Below are positions 40,695 to 49,060 of a stretch of 64,000 nt of DNA, piece by piece. This DNA is from Phycisphaerae bacterium (GTDB lineage Bacteria; Planctomycetota; Phycisphaerae; Phycisphaerales; UBA1924): contig JAUIES010000003.1 of NCBI GenBank assembly GCA_030429705.1, positions 1 through 64,000 on the forward strand, written 5' to 3'. The notes under the pieces were generated by a model. The model was not told where the DNA came from. It worked only from the letters and a program-made list of their open reading frames with translations, and did no database searches. The position numbers and the translations under genes are program-made. The stretch's first letter is position 1, and each line of letters starts with the position of its first letter.

Positions 40695-41703
40695 GCCAAG
40701 GCCAACCGTAGCGGTGGTGGGGGCATCGGGCATCGTCGGGCGAGAAGCCGTGCAGATTCTCGAAGAACGCGGCGTGCCGCGCGAAAATCTGCGGCTTTAC
40801 GGCTCCACCCGATCGGCAGGTCGGCGTGTTCGGTATGGTGAGGCTGAGATTGAAATCAGGCATGTGGACACAATCGGAAATGACCACCATGACTTCGCGT
40901 TGCTCTGCGCCGATGCGGATGTGGCGCACACGATCCGTACTGCGCTGCACGACATGGACACGGTGCTGATTGACAACTCGTCGGCCTATCGGATGGACCC
41001 GTCTGTGCCGCTCGTGGTGCCAGAGATCAATGGGAACCTCTTGACGACAACGACGCGGCTGATTGCCAATCCGAACTGTTCGACCATCATGATGCTCGCA
41101 GCGATCGAGCCACTGCGGCGAGCGCTGGGTGTGAATGGGATCACCGCGACGACTTATCAGGCGGTTTCGGGTGCGGGGGCTGCGGGCCTCGAGGAGTTGA
41201 TCGATCAGACGGCGGCGGTCACCGCGGGTGAATCGCGCACGCCGACCGTGTTTCCGGTGTCGTGCGGATGGAATGTGTTTGAGCACGAATCGGCGAGAGA
41301 TCCTGAGACGGGGTTCAGCGGCGAAGAGTCGAAGATGGTTGCCGAAAGCCGCCGGATCTGGAACGACCCCGGGCTGAATGTGTTGCCGACCTGTGTGCGT
41401 GTGCCGGTCGAGCGGGCTCATGCGCAGTCGTTGAATGTGGATCTTGATGAACCAACGACGGTGGGGGATGTGCGCGCGCTGCTGGAGGATGCGCCGTGGG
41501 TTCGTGTGTGGCCGGAGGGGCGGTTGTTGACGCCGCGCGATGCGGCGGGGCACGACGAAGTGTTTGTGGGGCGTGTGCGCATGGACCCGGCGAGTGACGG
41601 GAGGCGCGTGCTCTTGTGGGTGTGCTGCGATCAGGTGCGTAAGGGTGCGGCGTTGAATGCGGTGCAGATTATGGAAGAAATGTTGGAGACCGCCTCGTGT
41701 TGA
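40687..41703 (+). CDS. asd: Aspartate-semialdehyde dehydrogenase
   Basis: 338 residues from the ATG at 40687 with SD CAGGAGG at 40674-40680. Signatures are the N-terminal nucleotide loop VAVVGASGIVGREAVQILEE, the catalytic Cys in LIANPNCSTIMMLAAIE, TYQAVSGAGAAGLEELIDQT, and the final VCCDQVRKGAALNAVQIMEE. It reduces aspartyl phosphate to the semialdehyde using NADPH. The gene overlaps the upstream fusion by 8 bases, completing an operon for the shared first steps of methionine, threonine and lysine synthesis that sits behind the SAM-type riboswitch. Confidence 0.95.
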   Translation: MPEPRPTVAVVGASGIVGREAVQILEERGVPRENLRLYGSTRSAGRRVRYGEAEIEIRHVDTIGNDHHDFALLCADADVAHTIRTALHDMDTVLIDNSSAYRMDPSVPLVVPEINGNLLTTTTRLIANPNCSTIMMLAAIEPLRRALGVNGITATTYQAVSGAGAAGLEELIDQTAAVTAGESRTPTVFPVSCGWNVFEHESARDPETGFSGEESKMVAESRRIWNDPGLNVLPTCVRVPVERAHAQSLNVDLDEPTTVGDVRALLEDAPWVRVWPEGRLLTPRDAAGHDEVFVGRVRMDPASDGRRVLLWVCCDQVRKGAALNAVQIMEEMLETASC

Positions 41704-41712
41704 TCGCATCAA

Positions 41713-42327
41713 TCAACTATCAAGGTCTCCCATATCGTTTTGGTCAGTATTGTCACCACTGAAAATGAGGTTTATTGCATACACCACGCCACCGATCCAC
41801 AAATCGTCTCTTCTATAAAAATCTCGGTCACTCTTGCGATCTCGGCAGGCGAGTCTCGACACATTGAGGAATCGAGCGATCACGCGGAAAGCAGATTCAG
41901 CTTCTAGCCAAGTCGCACCGACAAGAGCTGCTTGAGAAGCGGTCCTTTGGAGTTCTGCGATGTAGAGATATGAAGCACTCTTTTCGATTCGATCAGCAAT
42001 GTCCATGAGGACCTGTTCTGAAACGGCTGAGTCACTCAACCACAAGAGGGGTTCGCCACATATTCGCTCTGCGTCGAACCTCGACCGTGCCGCTGGAGAT
42101 CGAGGGGGTCTGATCGAGCCGTTTTCGATAGAAGCGGTTATATTTTGTTTGGCTTCGACTGCGGGTAATTTTTGAGCAACAACAGAGTTTTGCATTCGAC
42201 GAAGTTGCATTGAGGCCTTGAACGCTGGCGACAATTTCATGCGAATTGGCATTGTCCAAAACTGGACTTGGTCGGTGAAGTACCTCATGTGCCATTCAAC
42301 CAGTGAATCGGAGATATCACCACGCAT
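41713..42327 (-). CDS. AT-richer orphan hypothetical protein
   Basis: 204 residues from the ATG at 42327 (MRGDISDSLVEWHMRYFTDQ). The region is visibly less GC-rich than its neighbours and uses many A/T-ending codons, which suggests recent arrival. The protein is helical with an aromatic middle (YLYIAELQRTASQAALVGATWLEAE) and no recognised domain. It overlaps the end of the upstream aldo/keto reductase by 11 bases. Unknown; could be a toxin or orphan. Confidence 0.5.
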   Translation of the reverse strand: MRGDISDSLVEWHMRYFTDQVQFWTMPIRMKLSPAFKASMQLRRMQNSVVAQKLPAVEAKQNITASIENGSIRPPRSPAARSRFDAERICGEPLLWLSDSAVSEQVLMDIADRIEKSASYLYIAELQRTASQAALVGATWLEAESAFRVIARFLNVSRLACRDRKSDRDFYRRDDLWIGGVVYAINLIFSGDNTDQNDMGDLDS

Positions 42328-43300
42328 ATGCCTGCGGCGCTTCCCCCCCAGGGCCTGGGAATATCTCGTCCAGTTTAGAGAGCGTATCCGCATTGAGCGT
42401 CACTTCGAGGGCGGCCATGGACTGTTCGAGTTGCTGAATCGTGCGCGGGCCGATGATGGGGGCGGTGACGACATCGTTGCTGAGCAGCCAGCCGAGTGCG
42501 ACCGCGGCACACTCGTGCCCGAGTTCGCTGCATAGTCCTTCCCATGCCTCCAGTTGCGGACGGCGGGCTTCGATCAGTTTCTGCGTCTTTTCATCCTTAC
42601 GGCGCACGCCGTCGCCCTTGAGCACGCCGCCGAGCAATCCGCCTGCGAGTGGGCTCCATGGGATGATCCCCACGCCATAGTGACGGCAGCACGGGACGAC
42701 TTCCAGTTCGAGCATGCGCGCATCGAGGTTGTAGAGCGATTGCTCGCAGACGAGCCCGGCGAGGTGATGGCGGCTGGCGACCTGATTCGCGGTCGCGATA
42801 TCCCACGCCGCGAAGTTTGATGAGCCGACATAGACGATCTTGCCCTGGCGGATCAGCGTTTCCATTGCTTCCCAGATTTCATCCCACGGGCAGGTGCGGT
42901 CGATGTGGTGCATCTGGTAAAGGTCGATCCAGTCGGTCTGCAGGCGGCGGAGTGAGTCTTCACAGTGACGGATAATTTTTCGGGCCGACAAACCCATAGT
43001 GCCGCGGTTGGGCTCTGGGTGGTTTTCGGGCATGGCGTGGTAGAGTTTGGTGGCGAGAACGACGCGGTCGCGTCTGGCGGCGTCACCCTTCCACCAATTG
43101 CCGATGACTATCTCGGTGTCGCCTCGTTCACCCCCCCAGCCATAGGAGTCGGCGGTATCGAAAAAGTTGATCCCAAAATCAAGAGCCCGGTCCATGATCT
43201 TGTGGGCGTCGGGTTCGTCGGTTTTCCATGCGAAGTTCATGGTGCCGAGGCAGAGCGGGCTGACTTTGAGGCCGGTACGACCGAGGTGACGATATTCCAT
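42317..43300 (-). CDS. Aldo/keto reductase
   Basis: 327 residues. The TIM-barrel AKR catalytic set is visible: GINFFDTADSYGWGGERGDT (Asp and Tyr), VVLATKLYHAMPENHPEP (Lys) and YQMHHIDRTCPWDEIWEAM (His). VYVGSSNFAAWDIATANQVA and TAPIIGPRTIQQLEQSM are the NADPH end. Reduces carbonyls with NADPH; the substrate is not predictable. Long and of the bacterial YhdN/Tas-like group. The stop overlaps the orphan gene. Confidence 0.92.
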   Translation of the reverse strand: MEYRHLGRTGLKVSPLCLGTMNFAWKTDEPDAHKIMDRALDFGINFFDTADSYGWGGERGDTEIVIGNWWKGDAARRDRVVLATKLYHAMPENHPEPNRGTMGLSARKIIRHCEDSLRRLQTDWIDLYQMHHIDRTCPWDEIWEAMETLIRQGKIVYVGSSNFAAWDIATANQVASRHHLAGLVCEQSLYNLDARMLELEVVPCCRHYGVGIIPWSPLAGGLLGGVLKGDGVRRKDEKTQKLIEARRPQLEAWEGLCSELGHECAAVALGWLLSNDVVTAPIIGPRTIQQLEQSMAALEVTLNADTLSKLDEIFPGPGGEAPQAYAW

Positions 43301-43350
43301 GAGTATCTCTTTTCAGCCCGAGCAGGCGTTGTGGAACAGGGTGAGTCGAT

Positions 43351-44004
43351 CTATTTCATCTGGTCGATGAAGGTGTTTGCTTCGACGATGGATGCTTCCA
43401 TCTCGGCGATGAGTGTGGCGATCTCCGCTTCGAGATTGGCGGCCTCGGCATCGAGCGAAGCAATCGCACGGGCATTGAGGTTGTGTTTGAGGAATAGCAC
43501 CTGGTCGTTAAAGGCTGCGAGGACGGGTTCCATTTTCGCTTCAGCCCGATGCATGGCTCCGATCAACTCGTTGTACCGCCCGCGTGTGTCGCGGAGTTGG
43601 GCGGCGCTCGACTGGCGCAGGTCTTCACTTGTGTACTCGTCGAGTTCCTTTTCCCATTCTTTGAAGAGGGCGCTGGCGACCCGTTCGACATTGCGAATGC
43701 GTGAACGGACCGTGTCTGCTTTGCTTTCCGAGCGATCGAGTTGTTTCTTCAACTTGGAGTAGGCCTGTTCGAGGTCACCGCCATCGGCGCCGGTGAGGAC
43801 CAGAAACTCGTCGAGTGCGGAAGCAAACTGCTCCTTGGCGGCTTCCTGTCCGTCGCGTGCTTCTTCGACACGGTCGACGAGTTGTTCGCGTTTGGCGTGG
43901 CCGAAGGCTTCGCCGATGGCGATTCGCGTACTCGAACACCCTCCCAAGAGCGGGCCGATGAGCAGGCTGAAACCGATCAATGTAGCTGTGATGCGCGTTC
44001 GCAT
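43351..44004 (-). CDS. DUF2959 lipoprotein
   Basis: 217 residues from the ATG at 44004 with a lipobox LLGGC ending the signal (MRTRITATLIGFSLLIGPLL). The DUF2959 signature is strong: HAKREQLVDRVEEARDGQEA, AKEQFASALDEFLVLTGADG, VERVASALFKEWEKELDEY and LFLKHNLNARAIASLDAEAA. Long coiled-coil helices dominate, so it is probably an envelope lipoprotein scaffold; no function is known for the family. Divergent from the GHL10-type lipoprotein 84 bases away. Confidence 0.92.
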   Translation of the reverse strand: MRTRITATLIGFSLLIGPLLGGCSSTRIAIGEAFGHAKREQLVDRVEEARDGQEAAKEQFASALDEFLVLTGADGGDLEQAYSKLKKQLDRSESKADTVRSRIRNVERVASALFKEWEKELDEYTSEDLRQSSAAQLRDTRGRYNELIGAMHRAEAKMEPVLAAFNDQVLFLKHNLNARAIASLDAEAANLEAEIATLIAEMEASIVEANTFIDQMK

Positions 44005-44088
44005 GTGCCTGAACCTCCTGTTGAACACTTGAGGGTAGTAGAGGATTGGGTCGCTGGCGCGATGCCCTGCGGAGGACTCGATACTACC

Positions 44089-45426
44089 ATGAGCCACATG
44101 CTGCATCACACCTTCTCTATTGCCGTGATTGTTCTGACTTCGTTGGCCCTGTTGGGGTGCGAGTCGGTCGCTCCTCAGCCGACGCGTGACCGCGACCGCA
44201 CGGCGTCAAAGCCTCAGCCTGCGCGTTCGACCGATCGCTCGGCAAACGCGGAAACAACGGCTGCGGCCAATCCGGCAAGGGATCGTGTTTCAGGCATGGC
44301 GCCCGCGTTTACAGATGGCCCGATGCGCGGGTTGTGGATCACGCGGTGGGACTTCCGAAGCCCGTCCGATGTGTCTGAAGCCATCGACCGGGCGGCTTCG
44401 ATCGGTGTGACCGATGTGTTCTGGCAGGTCCGCGGGCAAGCCGATGCGTTCTACCGCAGTCCATTTGAACCCTGGGGCGAGGAGTTGCTCGAAGACCTGG
44501 CGCCGGGCACGACCGATCCGGGGTTTGACCCACTCGAACTTGCGATCGTTCAATCCCATGCCCGCGGGATGCGGCTGCACGCGTGGGTGAATGTCATGCC
44601 TCTGTGGAAAGACAAGACACCGCCCAAGGCGCGGAACCATCTGTTCTACACGCGACCGGAGTGGCGACTGCATGACCAGAGCGGCGCGCCTCAGCCGTTG
44701 AACGATCACTATGTGATTGTGAACCCTGTGCTCGAGGAAGTGCAGGACCATATCGTCCGCGTCATCGCGGACATCGTGGATCGCTACGCGATTGATGGCA
44801 TCCACCTCGACTACATTCGTTTCGTCTCGGAAAGTCTTGACGAGACGAAGGTGTATCCTGGTGATGCTGTGTCGATGGGGTTGTTCGCAGCCAACTCGGG
44901 CAGAACGGGTGTACGCGACAGCGACGACAAGCGAGCATTTCGCGCTTGGAAGCGAAACCGCATCACGGGTCTTGTCCGGCGCATCGGGACCGAGGCTGTG
45001 AATCGCAAGCAGGATCTTGTGTATACCGCAGCGGTGTGGCGTGACCCCACCATCGGACAGGTGCAGTACTTGCAGGACGGCGCGTTGTGGCTGCGTGAGG
45101 GAACGATCGATGCCGCGATGCCGATGATCTATACCGACAATGACAACCAATATCGCGGCGACTGGCAGGCATGGCACCAGGCGGCTTCGGGCGGCCGAAT
45201 CGTGCCCGGGCTTGGTGCGTACAAGCACACCGACCCGGCGCAGACGATTCGACAGATTCGCATTTCGTCAAGCCCGGATGGATACGCCCTGTTCGCATAT
45301 GCCTCGCTCTTTGACAGCGCCAATCCGCTCGAGTTGATGACGCCTGAAGCACGCGCTGAGCGACGCGTTCGTCGCACCGGGCTCGAGCGATTCATGAATC
45401 AGCCTTCGCAAAGGCCAACGCCTTGA
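44089..45426 (+). CDS. GHL10 (DUF187-type) glycoside-hydrolase-like lipoprotein
   Basis: 445 residues from the ATG at 44089, with a signal and lipobox (TSLALLGCES). The catalytic-barrel-like domain begins MRGLWITRWDFRSPSDVSEA, and GVTDVFWQVRGQADAFYRSP, RLHAWVNVMPLWK, YAIDGIHLDYIRFVSESLDE and AAMPMIYTDNDNQYRGDW are typical GHL10 strands. The family belongs to the TIM-barrel glycoside hydrolase fold and is often on cell surfaces. A Ser/Pro/Arg-rich linker follows the lipid anchor. The stop overlaps the ROK gene start (TTGA). Confidence 0.88.
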   Translation: MSHMLHHTFSIAVIVLTSLALLGCESVAPQPTRDRDRTASKPQPARSTDRSANAETTAAANPARDRVSGMAPAFTDGPMRGLWITRWDFRSPSDVSEAIDRAASIGVTDVFWQVRGQADAFYRSPFEPWGEELLEDLAPGTTDPGFDPLELAIVQSHARGMRLHAWVNVMPLWKDKTPPKARNHLFYTRPEWRLHDQSGAPQPLNDHYVIVNPVLEEVQDHIVRVIADIVDRYAIDGIHLDYIRFVSESLDETKVYPGDAVSMGLFAANSGRTGVRDSDDKRAFRAWKRNRITGLVRRIGTEAVNRKQDLVYTAAVWRDPTIGQVQYLQDGALWLREGTIDAAMPMIYTDNDNQYRGDWQAWHQAASGGRIVPGLGAYKHTDPAQTIRQIRISSSPDGYALFAYASLFDSANPLELMTPEARAERRVRRTGLERFMNQPSQRPTP

Positions 45427-46307
45427 GCACGATTGGTTTCGACATCGGCGGGACCTCGGTGAAGGCAGCGATGCTGTGCGACGGGCAGGTCGTCGCGACG
45501 ACACGATCGAAGCGATACGCTCGGCCGACGGTCGCAGAACTCGCATCGTGCCTATCGGCGTGTGTCGCCGACCTGCGCGCCAAGAGCCAGCCAGCTGTGA
45601 TTGAAGGTGTGGGGCTCTGCTTGCCGGGTGTGCTGAACGCCGACCAATCACAGGTCGAGTTGTGTATCAACATCCCGGCGCTTGAGGGCATTGCGCTTCG
45701 GCCTCTGGTCACCGGCGTGCTTGAATCGGTGCAGACCATCCGCGTGGTGGGCGATGCGCATGCGGCTGCGGTGGGGTATTGGCGCGAGCGCCAGTCACCG
45801 GGCCGATTGCTGGCGTTGGCGATCGGGACGGGTGTGGGTGCGTGCGTACTCGATGACGGTGTGATGCATTGTGTCACGGGTGAAAGTAGCGGACACATCG
45901 GTCAGATCGATGTCGGGCCGTGCGGCGAAAACGCCGAAGATCAGCCTTGTGGTCCTGATGGCGGCCGGAACAGTCTCGAAGCGTATCTGGGTGTCCCGGC
46001 ATTGCGAGCGCGTTATGGCAAGCAGTTTGCCGATGTGCTTTCAACGATCGGCATCGATGACCCACCGATCGAGGCCTTGGTTCGGGCGATCCGTGTGTGT
46101 CATGCGATCTACACACCGAGGCGCATCGCACTGCTGGGCGGCATCGGCATTCGGCTCGAAGACAAGGTCGGTCACATCAAAGACGCGGTCGATCAAGACC
46201 TCACCAGCGTCGCCGATCGTGCGTGGACGCTCGAGACCGGGACGAGTGACTTTCATGCGGCGATCGGGGCTGCCTATCTCGGCTCTGAATCGCAAGCGAC
46301 CTCATGA
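45423..46307 (+). CDS. ROK family sugar kinase-like protein
   Basis: 294 residues from a TTG overlapping the previous stop. ROK signatures: TIGFDIGGTSVKAAMLCDGQ (ATP phosphate 1 loop), GLCLPGVLNADQSQVELCIN, RLLALAIGTGVGACVLDDG and the sugar site GESSGHIGQIDVGP. The zinc knuckle expected after the catalytic region is changed (PCGENAEDQPCGPDGGRNS). Probably phosphorylates glucose or N-acetylglucosamine released by the upstream glycoside-hydrolase-like lipoprotein. Regulatory DNA-binding domain absent, so it is a kinase, not a repressor. Confidence 0.85.
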   Translation: MSTIGFDIGGTSVKAAMLCDGQVVATTRSKRYARPTVAELASCLSACVADLRAKSQPAVIEGVGLCLPGVLNADQSQVELCINIPALEGIALRPLVTGVLESVQTIRVVGDAHAAAVGYWRERQSPGRLLALAIGTGVGACVLDDGVMHCVTGESSGHIGQIDVGPCGENAEDQPCGPDGGRNSLEAYLGVPALRARYGKQFADVLSTIGIDDPPIEALVRAIRVCHAIYTPRRIALLGGIGIRLEDKVGHIKDAVDQDLTSVADRAWTLETGTSDFHAAIGAAYLGSESQATS

Positions 46308-46320
46308 AGTGTTCATCATT

Positions 46321-46360
46321 TTCAAAAACAAGAGACCCCGACCCCGCAGGCGGGTCGGGG
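46321..46360 (-). terminator. Terminator of the metallopeptidase gene
   Basis: 9-bp stem CCCCGACCC/GGGTCGGGG (46336-46344 with 46352-46360) downstream of the minus-strand gene; on that strand the sequence after the stem is TCTCTTGTTTTTG. The T-run is separated by seven bases, which lowers confidence. Confidence 0.5.
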
Positions 46361-46398
46361 ACATGGAAGATGGTGTGCGTCGCGGCTTGATCAGTCAG

Positions 46399-49008
46399 TT
46401 ATGGGCAACCCGCACTGAAGATCTCGAGGAATGAGAGCACATCGAAGAAGTCAAGGACATCATCATCGACGAAGTCGGCTGCCGGGTCGCCGGCTGAGAA
46501 AGCGCCAAGAAATGCCGCGACATCAAAGAAGTCGATCTGATCGTCGCCGTTGAAGTCGGCGAGGCATGCGTCTTCAGGCTGAAACTCGAACGCACCTGCA
46601 TCGACAACCGGTGTCGAACCCGCACCCGAATCAACGGTGTTCGGGTCGTCGACCTGACGCATCATGCCAGCCAGGTCGAAGGGCAGCGACTCGAGCAGAT
46701 CGCTGTCACCATCAAAGTCGATCTCATCTGCAGGCAGGGCGGCACTGTTTCCCATGTCGATGGCTGCCGATCCGGCTGCGAGCGTGTAGTCACCTGATGG
46801 TGCATCAGAGAAGAGTGGGTCCCCCCCGATTGACCCGGTGCCATCGAATGCGCCTGACCAACCTTGCACGATGGAGTGGTCGAGTGTGTACGCCACGCCC
46901 GAGCCTGCCCAGTCGAACTGGTCACCCTCGTCACTGATACCGGCGACGGTGTTGTTCCACAAGATGGAGTTGCTGATCGTGGCGGTGGTGCGGAACAGAA
47001 ACAGCCCGCTCGAACGGATACCCGCGAAGGCGTTTGGTGCGTTGTTGTCTGCGAAAGTGCAGTTGGTGATCTGCGTGCCATCAGCAAGTTGAACGCGCAG
47101 CGCGCTCCCGGCGTAGTCGCCGAGCGATCTGTTGTTGTTGAACACGCTATTGGCGATGATCGGCCTTCCTCCGATCGCGAACACCCCGGAGGCGCCTTCC
47201 TGTGAAGAGTTGTACTCAACACGATTGCTGATGAACTGGTTGTCGTCATCGAAAAGCGAACCATTCAGGTACACAGCCCCCACCGATCCACGCCATTCAG
47301 CAGGTCCATTGGCTGTCCAGACGACTCCGGTGATTGCGTCGTTGTGATGGAACCACGAATCATGGATGCGGGTTTTCGTGTTGGTGACGATGGAAGCCGC
47401 TCCGCCCTGCAGTGCTGCATTTTCCCGAAACTCACAATCGGCGATCTCAATGTCAGAGCGATAGGCAACGACTCCACCGCCGATGTGCATGAACCCGCCA
47501 CAGTTGACTTCAAGATTGGCGTTTCCGCGCTCGATGACGAGTCGGTCAAGGAGGATGCGATCGGGCTGATCGTAGATGAACAGCACATTGATGGTGTTGT
47601 CATCCCGATTGCCCTGGTCCGCAGCATCGTCACCGAGCAGGTCGCCCGAGAGGATGGTTGGGGGGGTGCTGTCGCTGCGTTCCTCAGGTATGGTTTCTGA
47701 ACCATCGAACCCGCCGCGGAGAGCGACCCCGCTGACAAGGTCGAACCCTTGTGCGCGGTAGGAGGTAGATGCCGGTTTGTAGGTGCCGCTTGTCAGCCAG
47801 ATTTCATCGATATCGCCGCTGGCGCGAGCGACGGCGAGGGCATCCTGCAGATCGGTCATGGCGTTCGCCCATGAATCGCCGGTGCCGGTGCCTATGGCGC
47901 TGTGGTCAACATACAGGACCGGGACTTCCGATTCATCCGGCACGCCGTCGAGATCGGTGTCCTGGCTTGTTGCTTGCGCGATGTCGCAATCGTCCGGGAT
48001 GCCGTTGCGATTGAAGTCTTGTTCACACAGGTCGGCGATGCCGTTTGTGTTACAATCCTGCAGATCGCCAGCCGTGATTTCATCGGTGTCGAGGACACCA
48101 TTGGCGTTGCAGTCACGGTTGCGATACTTGGCAACGACCGGCGCAGAAAGCATCAAGGCGGTGGCGTTGTCCGAAGGCTCGGGGTTGCCGATTGCGATAC
48201 CGGTCGGTACGCCGTCATAGGTGACCGCCGGGTTCGAGAAATACAGGACGCGAGGTGCCGGGCTCAGGGTGCCCATGACTGTTTCATACGCGTCGCCCGG
48301 AGCGACATACCCCTTGGCGAATCGGCTGCTGCCATTGGTACAAGGGCTCGCTGCCCAGTCATGGTGCAGCCCCATGTTGTGCCCGATCTCGTGTGCAAAC
48401 GCATGGACATTGGCGGTCGCACACCCGACCTGGACGACGCTGAATGCGTTTTTTTGGGTGGGGGTGTTGCCGGGTCCGACACCGAGATTCGCGATGCCGC
48501 AGACATCTCCGGTCGCGGTCATGAGCATGACGAGGTCGGCCATGACTTCGTCGCGGCGTTGATGAACATGATCGAGAAATCCGTCATCCGGTCTGCGCAG
48601 TTGATTGAGTGCTGTCCCGAGTGAGCCGGGCTCGCCGTACGCGACTTCTTCGGCTCCGACAAGTCGGTATTGCGTGCTGACGAGCGAGTTGGTCATGGCG
48701 AGGTTGAGTTCGGCCATCCCGTCGTCGATCAGTTGCTCGATCCCGGCGGTGCCTCCCATGGCTGCAGCCGCTGCGGGCGTGTAGACCACGAGGATGTCGA
48801 TCAATGATCCGTCTTCGAGTGTGCCAACGCCTCGATCAAGACCTGCGGTGGTTGCGGCGATGCGATCCATCGGCCTGACGGTACTCAGTGGTTCGGGCAC
48901 GCCTTCGATGCAGTCGAGGCCGCAGGAAGTTGGGTGGGGGTGGTTCTGACCGAAAGCGCTACCTGCAGCCGCCGCGATGATCATGATGGTTCTTGTTGCA
49001 TATCGCAT
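46399..49008 (-). CDS. Secreted reprolysin-type metallopeptidase-beta-helix protein with C-terminal GC dockerin
   Basis: 869 residues from the ATG at 49008 with SD AAGGAG ten bases upstream and a signal peptide (MRYATRTIMIIAAAAGSAFG). An M12B-like domain has the zinc motif HEIGHNMGLHHDW at 206-218. Next come calcium-binding Asp/Asn repeats (NANGVLDTDEI, DFNRNGIPDDCD, DTDLDGVPDESEV) and a right-handed parallel beta-helix (about 410-790). Two dockerin-type repeats end the protein (DFNGDDQIDFFDVAAFLGAF and DDDVLDFFDVLSFLEIFSA), finishing AGCP. Probably anchored or scaffolded outside the cell and able to cut proteins. Confidence 0.88.
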   Translation of the reverse strand: MRYATRTIMIIAAAAGSAFGQNHPHPTSCGLDCIEGVPEPLSTVRPMDRIAATTAGLDRGVGTLEDGSLIDILVVYTPAAAAAMGGTAGIEQLIDDGMAELNLAMTNSLVSTQYRLVGAEEVAYGEPGSLGTALNQLRRPDDGFLDHVHQRRDEVMADLVMLMTATGDVCGIANLGVGPGNTPTQKNAFSVVQVGCATANVHAFAHEIGHNMGLHHDWAASPCTNGSSRFAKGYVAPGDAYETVMGTLSPAPRVLYFSNPAVTYDGVPTGIAIGNPEPSDNATALMLSAPVVAKYRNRDCNANGVLDTDEITAGDLQDCNTNGIADLCEQDFNRNGIPDDCDIAQATSQDTDLDGVPDESEVPVLYVDHSAIGTGTGDSWANAMTDLQDALAVARASGDIDEIWLTSGTYKPASTSYRAQGFDLVSGVALRGGFDGSETIPEERSDSTPPTILSGDLLGDDAADQGNRDDNTINVLFIYDQPDRILLDRLVIERGNANLEVNCGGFMHIGGGVVAYRSDIEIADCEFRENAALQGGAASIVTNTKTRIHDSWFHHNDAITGVVWTANGPAEWRGSVGAVYLNGSLFDDDNQFISNRVEYNSSQEGASGVFAIGGRPIIANSVFNNNRSLGDYAGSALRVQLADGTQITNCTFADNNAPNAFAGIRSSGLFLFRTTATISNSILWNNTVAGISDEGDQFDWAGSGVAYTLDHSIVQGWSGAFDGTGSIGGDPLFSDAPSGDYTLAAGSAAIDMGNSAALPADEIDFDGDSDLLESLPFDLAGMMRQVDDPNTVDSGAGSTPVVDAGAFEFQPEDACLADFNGDDQIDFFDVAAFLGAFSAGDPAADFVDDDVLDFFDVLSFLEIFSAGCP

Positions 49009-49060
49009 GAGTCTGATTCTCCTTGTTCTGGTTCGTTGTGTTTTGCAAACAGACGAGCCA

